From Pezicula radicicola (Eukaryota; Ascomycota; Leotiomycetes; Helotiales; Dermateaceae): a DNA stretch of 64,000 nucleotides. The stretch is taken from contig PDUO01000031.1 in assembly GCA_003008705.1 (NCBI GenBank), positions 310,001-374,000 on the forward strand, in the 5' to 3' direction. The position numbers were made by a program, and so were the translations under genes. The notes below the pieces were generated by a model. The model ran no database searches. It saw only the letters and a program-made list of their open reading frames with translations, and was not told the DNA's origin. Every line of letters begins with the position of its first letter. Position 1 is the stretch's first letter. Positions 45,954 through 58,428 of the stretch are shown in pieces.

Positions 45954-48900
45954 CTAGGATCCGTCCCACCCGCCTGCCTCACTTTCTCCTTCCATACCAC
46001 CTAGACCCTCTTCTACAAACTCCATCTTTTCCAGCTCCCTCACGAAGAAATCATGTTCTTCGTCCAACACCCCTACATCAGCACCCATTTGCTCGGGATA
46101 TCGACGAACATTGAACCAATGCGTCAGCGACCTCAACGCCTGTTCCAGCGGCAGCGCCTCTTCGACCTCTGCATCTACATCGCTTCCTGCTAACCAATCG
46201 TCCCTCAATTCTGGCCGACAATGCAGGTAGACTGCTGTGATGACTCTCATATTTCCCTGCCTCCATTTACGACCGCAGTACGGGACTTGATTTTTGAATA
46301 GTTTCAAGGTGTAAATCCGGAGGGAGGGTTGCGGGATCTTGAGAGACTTCTTCAGAATATTGCTAGATTTATATTGCACGAGAAGAAGGTTGCGATGGGC
46401 TTTGTTCTTGCAGATCTTTTGCATGATACGTAGGAAGTTAATCGACGAGTAGAAATTACGCCAGGAGAATTCGGTGATTGGTTCGCTGGGGGCGTCATTG
46501 AGTGGGTAGCCCATTTCGTCGACTTCGGGATTTTCGCGGCGGCCTGCATGTTGACCTTCTTGAAAGGCTAATGCTGGGAGTTTGTCATCAGACCCAACAT
46601 CTCGTCGAAGCTTTATGGGAGGGGGTGCGGCGTCGTCTTCGCTTTCCTCTTCTTCTGGGGGAACAGGTGGAGCGGAGTTGGGGCTGTTCGCGTCGCAGAA
46701 ACCGAAGAAGCTTTCCAAAGGTCAGTATTTCCAACTGAACATGTGCATTACAATCATACCTCATATCTGGTCGGTCTGTCTTATTGTCCACCACCTTATC
46801 AATGTCCTGATGAGCGAAGAGTTTCAACACCAGCGGAAGATAATTGGAATCCAGCAACAATTGAGTAAGGTACTCGAATTTGAGAATATCTAGACATATT
46901 TAGCAAAATTCAGTCTCAGTTGAATGGTAAGACTCACGGGATACCTTGAACCACTTTAGCAATATGAGAAGGATTCCAGAAACAGCCTTCGCAGTAATTT
47001 CACGAGATCTCATAGCTTCAATCTCTTCTACCGGAAGATCTGCAAGATCAATAGTATTCGGAAGGGGAATGCTGGCGGGATCTTGCTGTACCGAAACAAC
47101 CCTGTTGGCTTGCATTCCATTCTGCCTGTAACCAGCCCCCATTCCATTCTGCTGCCCCATGGGTTGAGTAATAAGAGCCGTAACATTAGAAAGAACAGCT
47201 TTCAGAAGCACTATGACGAGTGATTGTAAATGAGGTATTGATTCACGCTGATAGGATTAGTAAATATACAAAAGACGGGTGGAAAGAAGACTTACATAGA
47301 AGGCCTCGACAAGCTCCAGTCTTTCTTTGACTTTCGCATCAACATTATCGGGATCGGGCCCGTAATCAACGTCAGGGACAACTGCCTTTGGTTTTTCTTC
47401 CTCCAGTAAAGGCTTTCTCCCGAGAAGCACATCCAGCTCAATTTCGTCTACATCATCATTTTCATCTTTATATTGCCAACCTCTTTCGTACTTCAAAAAT
47501 CGTTCTCGCTCCTCCCACAGTTGTTGCATCGCTCTGGTCATGCGCATCCGTTGCGCAAATAGCTCACCAGCCTCAAGGATGGACGCTGGGATATCACTAC
47601 CTTCCCATTTGCGACCGACAAGAAGTTCTTGGAGGCCAGCCGCGCCCTTGCCTCCAGCACTATTACTGGTGCTGTCCAATGGTGGGTACATGAACGGAAA
47701 GTTCTGGTTCGTCTGGTAGTTTTGTTTCTTGCCAGCTTTCCCACCAACAGGTGGAGATGGTGGTGGTGAGGGTGCTGGGGTGGCAATGTGGACGGGTTGG
47801 TGGAGGATTGAGGCTCCGCTACTATTGACACCAATGGGGGCAGGTATGATTCCATTTTCCCCGTTTCGTCTACTTGGTCGGTTCGGTAGGGGTGGCAGGA
47901 TTGAGTTGTTATCTTGTTCCAGGGGGAGTAGTGGTGGAGGTGGAACGTATGCTGGGTATTTAGACGTGATTTCCTGGCGAAAGATGTGGTAGTCCAGAGG
48001 TGATGCGGTAATACGTTTTCCGCCAGGACTGTTAGTATCGGTCTTTTCCATTGTTGCTTCTTTCACTTCGTCAACTTCGTTCGTTCCACCGAACATGAGT
48101 AAGATCGACTTCCAGAAGAGAAGGAATATCTGTATAGTGAGCTTTGTCCCCCGAGAGGATTCAGAAGTGGGACTAACCCTTGTTTGCGGCAATTCATTTG
48201 CTTCATCCCATCGTAACCTGGCTGTTATTGACATGAAATAATCCACAAGACGTGGCTGCAATTCGCCTACAGCAAGAGTTAGTATCAACTTCTTGTCAGA
48301 ATAAAATGTGACACTTACTTAACTTGGCCCGGGCAATCGCGAGACCAACAGGATCATCCCTAACACCTTCGATCACCAGGTACATAATCGTTGTAACATT
48401 ATCAAGTTCGTCTTGTATAAAGGCGATGTCTTCATCAAGAAGCTTCGAGTCGCGATATTCATCATCCCTGCAATTGTCAGAGGAACCCACATTATATCAG
48501 CATCACACTTACCATAACCGCTTGAATGCGTTTCTCATAACATCAAATAGCATAGAAATCCCTCCGGCTTTTGCAACAAGCAGAATAGCACTTTTCATAG
48601 CGTTGGTCTGTGATACCGTCGCCCTAGTCTTGCGCTTTGAGCTTTTCCCATACTTATCTGCTTCCGGGTCTGGAATCCCAGCAGTCTCATCCCAAACGCC
48701 CAGAATAACATGTAAAATAGTCTGTAAACTCTTGCACCGCCGTCGCAAGTCGGATGCGGTCAATCCATGGACTTCCTTCTGTATAAAACTAGTAGACTTT
48801 TCTGGGTCTGCATCCCGCCATGACTTGCCTTCGGCAATCTTCTGCCATCGCCTCTGAAATGTTTCCTTCGCTCTGTTTAATCGCTTGTACTCGGCATCGT

Positions 48901-49252
48901 TGTAGGAGAACCATTCGTCAATCTCTTCCTCGTAGGACGCGGTATCAGCGTAGGTAAAGGCATATAGCGTCGGGTCTATGCGAGGGAACTCAGAGACGAT
49001 GCGCTTCAGTTGCATCAACGAAAGGGAGTCTTGTGGATTGCCGGTTTGCTGCTGTGATGGAGGTGGAGGGGGTTGATGTGGTGGGGGAGGTTGTGGTTGG
49101 TTGCGCTGCAGCATTGGACGGCCCATGGGCACGCTGGTCAGCGGTTGGGGAGCAGGAAGTCCGACATCTGCAAGACCTGTATCTGCTACGTCGGACAATT
49201 CCCTCTCAGGGTTTGGAGGGTCGGCAGTGGGTTTCGACCAGAGGGAGGCCAT
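45954..49252 (-). CDS. ham-2: STRIPAK complex subunit STRIP (Far11/HAM-2/PRO22 family)
   Basis: Seven exons on the minus strand join in phase: 49252-48513, 48467-48319, 48266-48178, 48129-47296, 47247-46938, 46889-46760 and 46710-45954. Introns are 45-52 bases. The product is 1002 residues, the usual length. N-terminal N1221-type region: PRIDPTLYAFTYADTASYEEEI, EWFSYNDAEYKRL and NAMKSAILLVAKAGGI. Middle: QIFLLFWKSILLMFGG, a Pro-rich insert, then LELVEAFYRESIPHLQSLV. C-terminal DUF3402-type region: HILKFEYLTQLLLDSNYLP, VLKLFAHQDIDKVVD, FSWRNFYSSINFLRIMQKI and YLHCRPELRDDWLAG. STRIP bridges striatin and kinases and phosphatase PP2A; in Neurospora and Sordaria it is needed for hyphal fusion and fruiting-body development. 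The third intron is 48 bases (48130-48177) and could be retained in frame, adding 16 residues. Confidence 0.92.
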
Positions 49253-52200
49253 TTTGAAGTGCTCGCGTGCGAGTTGATTCGGTGAAGGGTCTCATGGAAG
49301 ACAGGGCGCTTCAAGAGCGAGATGGGATCATCTTGATGCTGAAGTAAACAACACTCTGTTAGGTGTAGGTACACGAGAGCTTTCAGACGAGAGTTGTAGC
49401 TCCAAAGCTGGTCGTGATGAGCTTTGAATAGAGCTGTAAGTACCTGAAGCCCAACATTGCGATCAATACACGCTAAGATAACGATAAGTTCAGGGGTTCA
49501 GTAGGAACCTATGGAGAGAGAAAGGGCAATGTCAAGGGGAAAATAGATATTGAGAAGGTTTCCATTGCTACAGAAGTGGCATATCAGCCGAGAAAAGGTT
49601 TCTTGGATTCCTGCAATGGAAACAAGTGCCCTATGCGCTTGAAACCAGTTTCTCGAAGCTACGGAAACTTTGAATCGCTGAAGCCAAGACTCGACAATCT
49701 GAGGGTGCTTACTAAGTTGGATCACGTGTTATTGCAGTAGTCAGGCGTAAGGGGTTAAAGGGGTTTCAACTTGCGCATGTTCTTATACTTAGATAATCCA
49801 GTGTTATTGTCTTCAATCTGATTCTTTTCTATGTTAGCACTAAAGTCCACGATGATGGAAGGGCAGAGAGATTTCGCTAAATCGTCGCTCTACGAAGGAA
49901 GTATTTCAGGGGCTCAGGGGTTTCCTCGCGTAGGTAGGTCTTCTGGACCTTCTCAAACCAAGTTGACCTTACATTCTTAGAGCAGACGCTGCTACCATAG
50001 GAATGGCTTTGTAAGGGATCACTCAGGCCACGGCACTATGAGTTTCACAATACAAGACATGTATTATCATTTACTAAAGACTTTTATCATTTATAAAATT
50101 CTTTGGTAGGAAGATATGTAAATGAGATTTATGTGTACACAGTAAGTACCTTTAGTATTAACATCCACGAAGGCTCGTCGCTTACAATCTATATAATTTT
50201 TTACCGATTCTAATAGTTGTCTTATTCCTAAGCTTAAAGTCTTTTCACTATATAAATCCTTAGCTAGTCTTTCTTCTTAATGTCTAAGTATATAATGCTC
50301 TCTACAATTAAGTACCTTAAGATTAAACCGTAGCTTTCCTATTTTATTCTATGCATCACATCCTAAATCCCCCGCGAGTGAGAACTCCCTGGCAAGAGAT
50401 TAGTGCTTTGTTTTGTATAATTTACTAGTACTTAAGAAGCAGTATTTATGCTTTGCTCAGTAGATAGAAAATCAGAATACCCCCCCAAATCCAAGATTTT
50501 GTTTGCTACTATAACCTGTACCAAGTCGATCAAGTTAAGTTAAGTTGTTAGCTATTAATATAGGTGTTGGCTACAAGCCTACATCCTCTAGACACTCTAC
50601 AGTGAATCGAATCTTTCCTAATGGAGATTGATATAAATCCAGGTTGAAAATAAGAGAGAACTGTGTTGTTGTTATGTTATTTCGTGTTGTCAATTAAACA
50701 ACGCTTATTATGCTAATAAATAGATGCCAAAACAATAGGCCTAGGATCTATAGTTAGTTATTAGTTAAGTGTATGGTATCTCAACGAAAGAAGTTGAAAC
50801 AACTCACCTGTCTTAGCCTTAATCGCAGATGCTTGGTCCATATTAGTCGCCGTCGTATCAAGTGTTAGCTGAGAGCGTTTCGAATAGTAGAAGATCCTAA
50901 GTAGAAGTGCTTCTGTTCTATAGTTCTTGTATTGGAGAAAGAAGTTAAAGCGACTCACTACTGTTAAGTTCGCCCCTATTTGCAGAAATTGGATTAATAA
51001 AGATAATATTGGAACTTATTGGCTTGCCTATCAATGAAGTAATTAGCAAAATAGCTATATTCGCTCTAATAAATACTAATAAGTGTTTCATTCATAAGTA
51101 GTGATTATCTTAGATATGTTGGATCTGAAACAGTACTTGTGCTCTTACAATACTGTTGATATTGGTGAGAGTCTTATTTCATGGGGCTTTAATCGCATAT
51201 TAAGTACCTAAGATAGGTATTTAAATGTATAAAAAAAAATCTGCAATGACTGCACTTAAATTGGCAAAGTCTCTAATCATTTGATTGCAGAATGCGACCA
51301 AACTCTACAACTAACTACTCAGCGAAGGATCATAAATAAAAAATCTGATAAAAAAAAACAGCAATACTTCTTATAATCAATGTAGATGATAGAAGTTAGT
51401 TTTAGCAACACTCGCTCTTCAGGGTTTTCTACTTGCTTATGCACCATTACCTACCTTCCGTCCACTTATCGTATCATACAGTACAAGTCATGTGCTTACA
51501 AAATTCAATCACAAGTCACAAAATGATACAAATTTCCATAGAACCAAACATCCCACTCTGATACCTGGCCATAGATATATCCTCTCACTTCCCCAAAACG
51601 TACGACTTTTACTTTCTGTGCTACTCGTGTACTAGAGAAAGTGACAAGAATAAAAGTTTTCGGACGAAAAGCGTAGGAAATCCACAGTAACAAAAAGCAA
51701 TACTACTATGTACACGAGTAATCGCAAGGATGTATCACTATCAGCTAGGGAAAGCATCTGGCGTGTTATGCCAAATGATGAATAAATAGTGTCCTTTCCT
51801 CCTGTGTGTGAGGCAATTTTCTATGAAGGCAGATACAGTACCAAGTATGAAAGGTACGCAAGGCTAGAATCATGCAAACGGTTTGTCCACTTAAACTTCT
51901 CGCATGAAAAGTTCAATTTTAATTTGTCCTACCTACTATATTGAAGCTTCCCTGATGCTTACCTACTACGGTACCATTTTACCATTCAGCAACTATACCC
52001 GAGGGTATGCGAGCTCATCCCACGTCCACGTCCCACTTCAGACCTTCTTCCTCCACTCCCCACCATGACCACAGTTAGCGAGCTAACGGAGCTTTTTCTC
52101 CTGATCTAACTAGATTAAGATCGCTATTAGAGAAAGAAAAAGAAAGACGCCTTTACCTTCGGCTTTATTGCATCATAGGTATTCTAGGCATCTAACAGGC

Positions 52201-53459
52201 AATACTTCCAAGTTGTAAGGTAAGCTACTGGTATCAAGGCAAGAAGACAACAAGGCAAGAAAAAGCAAATTGGTGAGCGTAACGCAGTTAGCACAGTACT
52301 GTAGTTATTCAATAAAGGTTACCTATTCGGCCGGGCTCACAAGAAAAATTGGCAATATTTCAGTGTTCTAGGTTGTCCTCTGTAAAAGAGAGTAAAGGAT
52401 ACTGCTTGCTTCTTCATTTGACAGCTCCCAGCTCCTTCCCCATAAATTCCAGAGACGTCACTTCCAAGCTTCCAAGATAGTAAGACCTGACCTCGGGACG
52501 GAACAAAGCGGGATTTTTGCATGCAGTTGTACGGAAGTACTGTACCTTTCGTTTTGTATCAATGCAGTTAGTAAGGTACTTCTTACCTCCGTACAAGTGG
52601 TATGAAGGTGGAAGGTAGAGTGCACCCAGCTTGCTACCAGCCACAAAGCTAAGCTGGTTAAGGAACTTAAGAAGCATGATCAACATATTCACTCATGAAT
52701 AGCGATGTCCATTCCGTCATCACACCCACAATAAAAAGCCTATATTTTGCTTTTCAGTGGCACTGGGATTCGCATGTCACGATCTGTGGCGACATCTCAT
52801 CTGGTGTAATGATTCTGTGGCGAGAAGCAGCCTAGAACTCTACGCTCTGCACTCTACAGCGATTAAACTACCGGGACGGGTTAGTGGGGTAAAAGGTGGT
52901 AAAAGTGGCGGTGCAGGGAACAAGGAAAAACAAAACAAGGGAGGCATGTGGTTCGTCTTACCAAATCAAATTTGCCAGGGCTGAGACGGCATTTCAAGGA
53001 ATTCGATGACGCTGGTGTTCAAATGTGCATCTGCATGAGCATGATTAGGCTTTGTTAGTGTGCTGCAAGAGTATCCGCAGCTGCTGCTTCAGGTGGGGGA
53101 TCCACTAGCGGGTTCGTTGTACCTGGTTGAGAAGGTTCACTGGGCTCAAACTCTACGTCAGCGGGGTCATCCTCCCCCGACTTATTGGGCCGCTTAACAA
53201 TTACAGTATTGGACCCCTCGCTATTTGGCGATACGTCATGTAGCTTGTTGAGCTTCCAGAGCTGCAAACATTTTGTTTGGGCTCACCAGTTACACCAGCT
53301 CAAAACTGTTTGGCTTACGACGTATGTGCAGGTGCTTCCTGGATTGATATGACGTACTGTACAGCAGATTCACATGGGAGATCATGTGCAATATTCCCCA
53401 ATGGATGCAATGGATTCAATGGATTCACCTTAAGTCGCCTTCCTCAGCTCAGGCAGGGC
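49253..53459. other. Long gene-poor AT-rich interval
   Basis: The left 300 bases should hold the ham-2 promoter. From about 49.8 to 52.4 kb the DNA is AT-rich with short frames only. Two related stretches about 155 bases apart (near 50783 and 50937) share GAAAGAAGTT and CTCAC parts and may be repeat remnants. TACTGTAC-type motifs occur near 52296, 52537 and 53354. A 70-codon minus frame (53055-53267) has no domain. Confidence 0.45.
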
Positions 53460-53600
53460 AAGGAGTACTTAAGTCTTCTTCTCCCCTCCCTTCTTCATCT
53501 TTTTTCCATCATCACAACAACATCATCCTCACAATCAATCAATCAATCAAAACAATCTCACCCTCAAACCAAATAATCAACCAACCCAACAAACTTCAAA
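53460..53600 (+). promoter_or_regulatory. C/T-rich and CAAT-repeat leader of grg-1
   Basis: The 140 bases before the grg-1 start are strongly C/T- and A/C-rich, with CTTCTTCTCCCCTCCCTTC-like tracts and a short AATC tandem repeat (about 53536-53550). This is typical of highly expressed fungal leaders. No TATA box is certain. Confidence 0.55.
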
Positions 53601-54033
53601 ATGGAGACCGTCAAGGTAAGCATCCACATCCCAGAGCATCAAAACATCTGCCTCCTTCCCTCTCCACCTCCAACTTCAGAATCTATGGATATTGGACTTC
53701 AGCTAATTACCAACACACAGAACGCCGCCAACTACGTCGCTGAGACCGTCCAAGGCGCCGGAGCTGAGGCTTCCAAGGAGGTCAACAAGAACGTCGCTAA
53801 GGACAGCAATGCAAGCCTCACCAGCAGAGCTACCGCAGCAAAGGATGCCGTTGGAGACAAGGTCGATGAGACTTCCCACAACACCAAGGCTGATGTCCAC
53901 AAGGGTAACTGTCTCCGCCCCCTCTCTTCCTCTCCTCAACGTGCCTCTTTCTTTGGAGAACTTGAGATGTCATTGAGATCGACGAGAATATTTACTGACT
54001 GACAATTTGTTTACAGAGGCTGCCAAGCACTAG
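53601..54033 (+). CDS. grg-1: Glucose-repressible / clock-controlled protein GRG1 (CCG-1)
   Basis: Three exons, 53601-53615, 53721-53904 and 54017-54033, join in phase with introns of 105 and 112 bases. The product is 71 residues, the size known for GRG1. The first exon encodes only METVK and the last only the end EAAKH. The protein reads NAANYVAETVQGAGAEASK, then NKNVAKDSNASLTSRATAAK, then DAVGDKVDETSHNTKADVHK. These match the Neurospora GRG-1/CCG-1 pattern (small, hydrophilic, helical, Ala/Lys/Asp-rich, without Cys or Trp). In Neurospora the gene is induced by carbon starvation, stress and the clock, and the protein is thought to protect cells as a late-embryogenesis-type stress protein. 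A codon bias to GCC/AAC/AAG/GTC suggests strong expression. Confidence 0.95.
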
Positions 54034-55649
54034 ATTGCTTCCCATTTACCTTTGATGGATATTGCAGAGTGCGATGGTTATGGGATTGGGAGGATGGCTG
54101 GCGTAATGGAAGACCCGGTGGAGTTCTTCGCCTGGATGGGTTGAACCGGAAGGGAGGTTAATACGGTCAAATACCCAATAGCATAGGAATTACACCTCTT
54201 GCCACATCACTTTCATGCTCCGTCTTCCTTTGCAATTGTGATCTTTCAAACAACATTGTCTTCTTGGTAGGTGTTATTCCCTCAAATTCGATCTGACGGT
54301 CAAGTCAAACATCATTGCTCAACCTACAGATTCTTCAAAGTTGAAGCACTTCATCTTTCGGTAGGCGAGTTTAATAACCTAATACTCGTGTTGTAGCGCT
54401 TGTATAGTACATTCTACCTAAGAAGTATAAAATTATATGGTTCGTACCCTAAATTCTCCCCATCCTTATCAAACCAAACAACTCTGAAGTTTCCTCACCA
54501 CCATTTCGGGCTTCTCAACACAGTAACACCGTCGCTTCAAATACCAGACGGCCATTACCATATTCATATTAATGTTTACATCCACACATCCATACAATCA
54601 CATAACCACATGACCACCATCTTATTCACAACTAAATTCATATTTACGTCCATTCATCCATCCACATACTAAACTTCTTTCCTCGTGTATTCATACCACA
54701 TACCACATATACCACAAACATCTCTACTCTTCTAACTAAGAAAAGAGAAGAAAAGAAAGTCATAGTACCTACAAAAACTATCTTATCTCTCACGGCTTCA
54801 CAAGTTACAATTATCTCCTCTTGGAATCCTTTGTTCTTAATACAGTAAGTTTTGTGGTGGGGGTTTATGGTGGAGTTTCCAAGTGTGGAGTTACTATTTG
54901 TTTGGTGAAGGGGGTGTGGGGGTGGGGATGGGGATAAGGGTGAGGAGGATGAGTGAGGTTGGATGAGAAGAGGGGGCAACGGTGTTGTTCTTATATGATG
55001 TAATGTGAGGTGATATGAGGTGATATGTAAGTAAGTGAAGGTAGGAGTTAGACACGTGAAATGACTTGATGGTGGTTTGAGTTTGTTGTTGGTAAGTAGG
55101 ATAGGTAGGTTTTGAACCTGACCTTTAATTTTATTCTGAGTTCTGACTTGGTATTGCTTATTTCTAATTCAAGGAAAATGGGAATTTAATAAATAAAGGA
55201 TCGAACTTGTTTTCTTTTTCTTACCTACATTATGTAAGGTAGTGGTTGAAATGTAGTTTTTGTGAAGTAAGTTGGAAGAAAGTTATGCTTTTAGTTTAAA
55301 TTGTGAGTACGCTTGAGAGTAGGTAGTAGAGAGACAGGCATTTGGATTGGTGGGATTATGAGGTAGTGATGTGTATGCAATTTTTAATTCTTGAGATATT
55401 AGATCGTATATATAAGTCGAGTAGAGGAATCCTAATTCTATGATGTTACAACCAATTGTACAAGTCCTTTCTACCAAACTCCAATAAATGCGTGCCTATC
55501 CACTTCCTTCGGCTTCCAATCTTCCCAGCCGCCGCCCTCGCTCCCCATTTTCACTCACCAGAGAAGAGAGCAGATAGGCCTTCCCCCAAACCCTACCTTA
55601 AAAATATACAAGTCTTTCTACGAATCTTTCTGTCTATCTTTTTACCCGA
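54034..55649. other. grg-1 3' UTR and intergenic DNA
   Basis: The first 200 bases or so are probably 3' UTR of grg-1. Beyond 54.4 kb the strand is first C/A-rich (54.4-54.8 kb) and then G/T-rich (54.85-55.1 kb). No gene or domain seen. Confidence 0.4.
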
Positions 55650-56882
55650 CTATAACCTCAAAATCTCACCTCCCTGCCTCACACCACCTCTAAAGTGATC
55701 AGCAATAACCTTCCCCTTAACAACAGTCTCCTTTACAATTCCCTCAACATGTTTAGGTTCCACACGACCATACCAAATCCCACAACCCGCCAAAGGGTGA
55801 GTTTCTCCAGTTGAAGAAAGCTTTGATCCAGGCGGTATATAAATGATTACATTACCAGCGAATTTGTGACCTCCGATATGACTTATTACCCCAACACGAG
55901 CCGTTTTCATATCCGTCTTCATATTCCCAGCTTCTTCATTCACAGACTTCGAATCCTCTAATAATTTCCCTTGATCTACTAATTCTGGAATCCTCACTTC
56001 ACCTTTTAAGACTGAGATATTACTTCGAGGTAACGCATTCTCGAATTCGGATTGTAATAATGGGCCATAGATTCCACATCTAGCATCTCTTCCTCCATGA
56101 CCACAGATTAATATCATGATATCTTTTACATCTTGGACTCCGTATAAATAGGCTTGTTGATCTGGACTTCGTGTCAATCGATCCCGGTGGATTGGGGAGA
56201 GGTTACTGTGGGCTGGATTTAGGGTCTTTGGGAGGAGGTAGCCTCGCACTAGGGCTGTTACGCTGTCAAATGAGACGCGGGGGAGGAAGGGGATGTATTT
56301 GAAGGAGGGGAGGAGATATGCTGATGTTGTAAGGACTTGGACTTCGGTGGGGCGGTGGGGAGGTGTGGTTGAGGGGAAGGAGCTGTTTAGGGTTGAGATG
56401 TTGTGGTACGGCTGTTTTAATATTTCATTAGCTAGACTTCTCTAATTAATTAAAGAAGATATTGAAGATTGAGAGTTGAGAGTTGAAGATTGGATTAAAT
56501 ATCGTACATCACTATAAGGACCACCTCTCCCAATTAATTCCTTAATATCCGCAGCTAGATTATCCCCCGAATTATCATCTTCTATCTTAGATGGCCAATC
56601 GTCTTTCCCCGTACAGATTAATACTTGTTCGGCGTATGCGGCCATGGTTCCATTGAGTGGTTTTGAGTAGTCTATGCCGCTAAGGAGTGGCATCTTAGGT
56701 GTTGGTTCGCATGCGCATGTTGGTGATGGACAGCTGGGGATTGTTTGGATTGATGACGATGGCGATGCGTTATGAAGGTGCTGTGAGCTTTGATATTGTC
56801 GTTTCGTTTTGCTTGTATAGCTGGAGCTGGACATTGAGATGGGGGCTCGCCATGATGATCGGGTTATGGGTCGTAGGAACAT
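55650..56882 (-). CDS. AIM32: Sucrase/ferredoxin-like protein (AIM32/Apd1 family)
   Basis: Two exons on the minus strand, 56882-56508 and 56411-55650, join in phase over a 96-base intron. The product is 378 residues. The N-terminus (MFLRPITRSSWRAP, rich in Arg/Ser, no acids) resembles a mitochondrial presequence. A Cys-containing segment (CPSPTCACEP) precedes the first thioredoxin-like half with EQVLICTGKDDW. The second half has IMILICGHGGRDARCGIYGP and the hallmark SHIGGHKFAGNVIIYIP with its HxxxH pair, then GCGIWYGRVEPKHVEGIV. In yeast Apd1 and Aim32 the second-half Cys and His residues bind a [2Fe-2S] cluster, and Aim32 acts in mitochondrial redox quality control. All those residues are visible here. 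It is divergently transcribed from the HemK-like gene, 390 bases away. Confidence 0.88.
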
Positions 56883-57272
56883 GGAGAAGTGAAATTGTTG
56901 GAAGGAGGGAGGAGGTTGAAAGGGAAAAAGTGAGGATTACTTGCGATGATGCGGAATTTGGAATCTGGGGGATAAATTATCTTATCTCATGCTTGGAAAT
57001 ACATAGGATGATGCTTGTTTGTCGCTTCCGAATTCCGTATCCGGTGCGGCCGCGGGAAGGCTCGGCCGAGAGAAAGCTACAAGGCAAAATATACTCCGTA
57101 CGTAGGTTCTCTCAACATTATCAAAACCCACAGCTCATCTTGTCATCCCCTTGTTTTTGAGCCAGCGAATTATATATTTACTTAATTGGCAGTGATCTAT
57201 GTATCTGGAGCTGGTGAGTGTTAAATTGTGGTCGCTTTTCCAATCAGAAGGAATCGAGGATAACCCCTTTTA
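56883..57272. promoter_or_regulatory. Shared divergent promoter, AIM32-like and HemK-like genes
   Basis: 390 bases separate two start codons pointing away from each other. A G+C-rich patch near 57045-57072 holds two GGCCG elements (GCGGCCGCGGG and CTCGGCCGAG, the latter a perfect 10-base palindrome). These are candidate binding sites for a zinc-cluster factor. No TATA box is obvious. Both products would probably be mitochondrial. Confidence 0.5.
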
Positions 57273-58428
57273 ATGCCTCGGCTTCCTCATGCTCTGATCT
57301 TACAAGCCCATAGGATATCTCCGCTTCTACCATTGGTCCTTCGTGGGTGTCGTGAGTTACCATCAGCAATAAATGAGCTTCGTTGGTTGCGTGAGCATGT
57401 AGTAGATTCTTCGCCTGAGCCTCGAGCCAAGTATTCTCAGCAAAGAAAACTTCTCCAACTTTGCAAGCGGAGAGCGAGAGGTGAGCCTCTACAATATTTG
57501 TTGGGTACTCAGCCCTTCGGAGAACTGGAAATAAAATGTCGTTCTGGTGTTTTAATTCCAAGGTATGTTGGATTGATGAGTTTTATAAGAAACACGGATT
57601 AATAGCTCGCACAGACCGGAGACAGAAGCGTACACAACACACCTAGCACATTTATTGCTAGAGCACAAACCAAAACTATTAGTTGAGAAGTACGCAGCTG
57701 GTAATCTCCGTGTAATTGACTACTGCAGTGGAAGTGGCTGTATTTCACTTCTTCTCTATGCTCTTCTTTTCAGGAAGTTCCCAAAGCTCAAGGTCGAGGG
57801 ATTTGATATCTCCCCTCTGGCTCTTGCATTGGCAAATGAGAACCTGCAGCATAATGTGAATGAAGGATATCTATCTCCCTCGGCTACATCATCGCTGGCT
57901 CCTAACGTCTCCTTTATTCCCAAGGATATCTTCTCCGAGAGAAGCGACTCAGGGGCTGATATCATTATCTCAAATCCACCATATATATCTCAAGATGGGT
58001 TCAACAAAGATACGTCGCGATCAGTACGAATATGGGAGCCAAAACTAGCACTCGTGCCCAAACAACAATTTCAAGAAAGCCATGCGGAGAGGAATAAGTG
58101 TGCTCCCGAAGATGTCTTTTATTACCAGCTTCTCCAGATGCATCAATCACCTAGGTCGAAACTCATGCTTATGGAGGTCGGCGACTTGGCCCAGGCTAAA
58201 AGAGTAGCTGAACTTGCTGCGAGATTTATGGGACACTCAAAGATCTTGATTGAGATATGGAGAGATTGGCCTGATCAGGTACCGGATTCAGACGCGCTTA
58301 AGGTGGTCAAGATACATAGCGGAGAGTCGTCTGCTCTTTACCATGAAGTCCAAATCAAAGGATCTGGCATAGCGAGAGCTGTAGTTGTGTATTGTGGAGA
58401 CTTTATTGAGTTATCACCCGCACCTTGA
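57273..58428 (+). CDS. MTQ1: HemK-type release-factor glutamine methyltransferase (mitochondrial MTQ1-like)
   Basis: Two exons, 57273-57562 and 57615-58428, join in phase over a 52-base intron. The product is 367 residues. The N-terminal domain has LKxRxxGEPLQYLLG-type RRARGEPLQYLLGTQPFGELEI, then IPRPETEAY spliced across the intron; both are PrmC/HemK signatures. The SAM-binding motif is VIDYCSGSGCISL (about 130-142) and the catalytic motif is SNPPYIS (NPPY at about 217-220). The enzyme methylates the Gln of the GGQ loop in peptide-chain release factors. Yeast has a mitochondrial form (Mtq1) and a cytosolic form (Mtq2); the PrmC-like N-domain and the basic N-terminus without acids in the first 27 residues favour the mitochondrial one. 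An insertion with SPSATSSLAPN lies between the motifs. No break seen. Confidence 0.9.
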
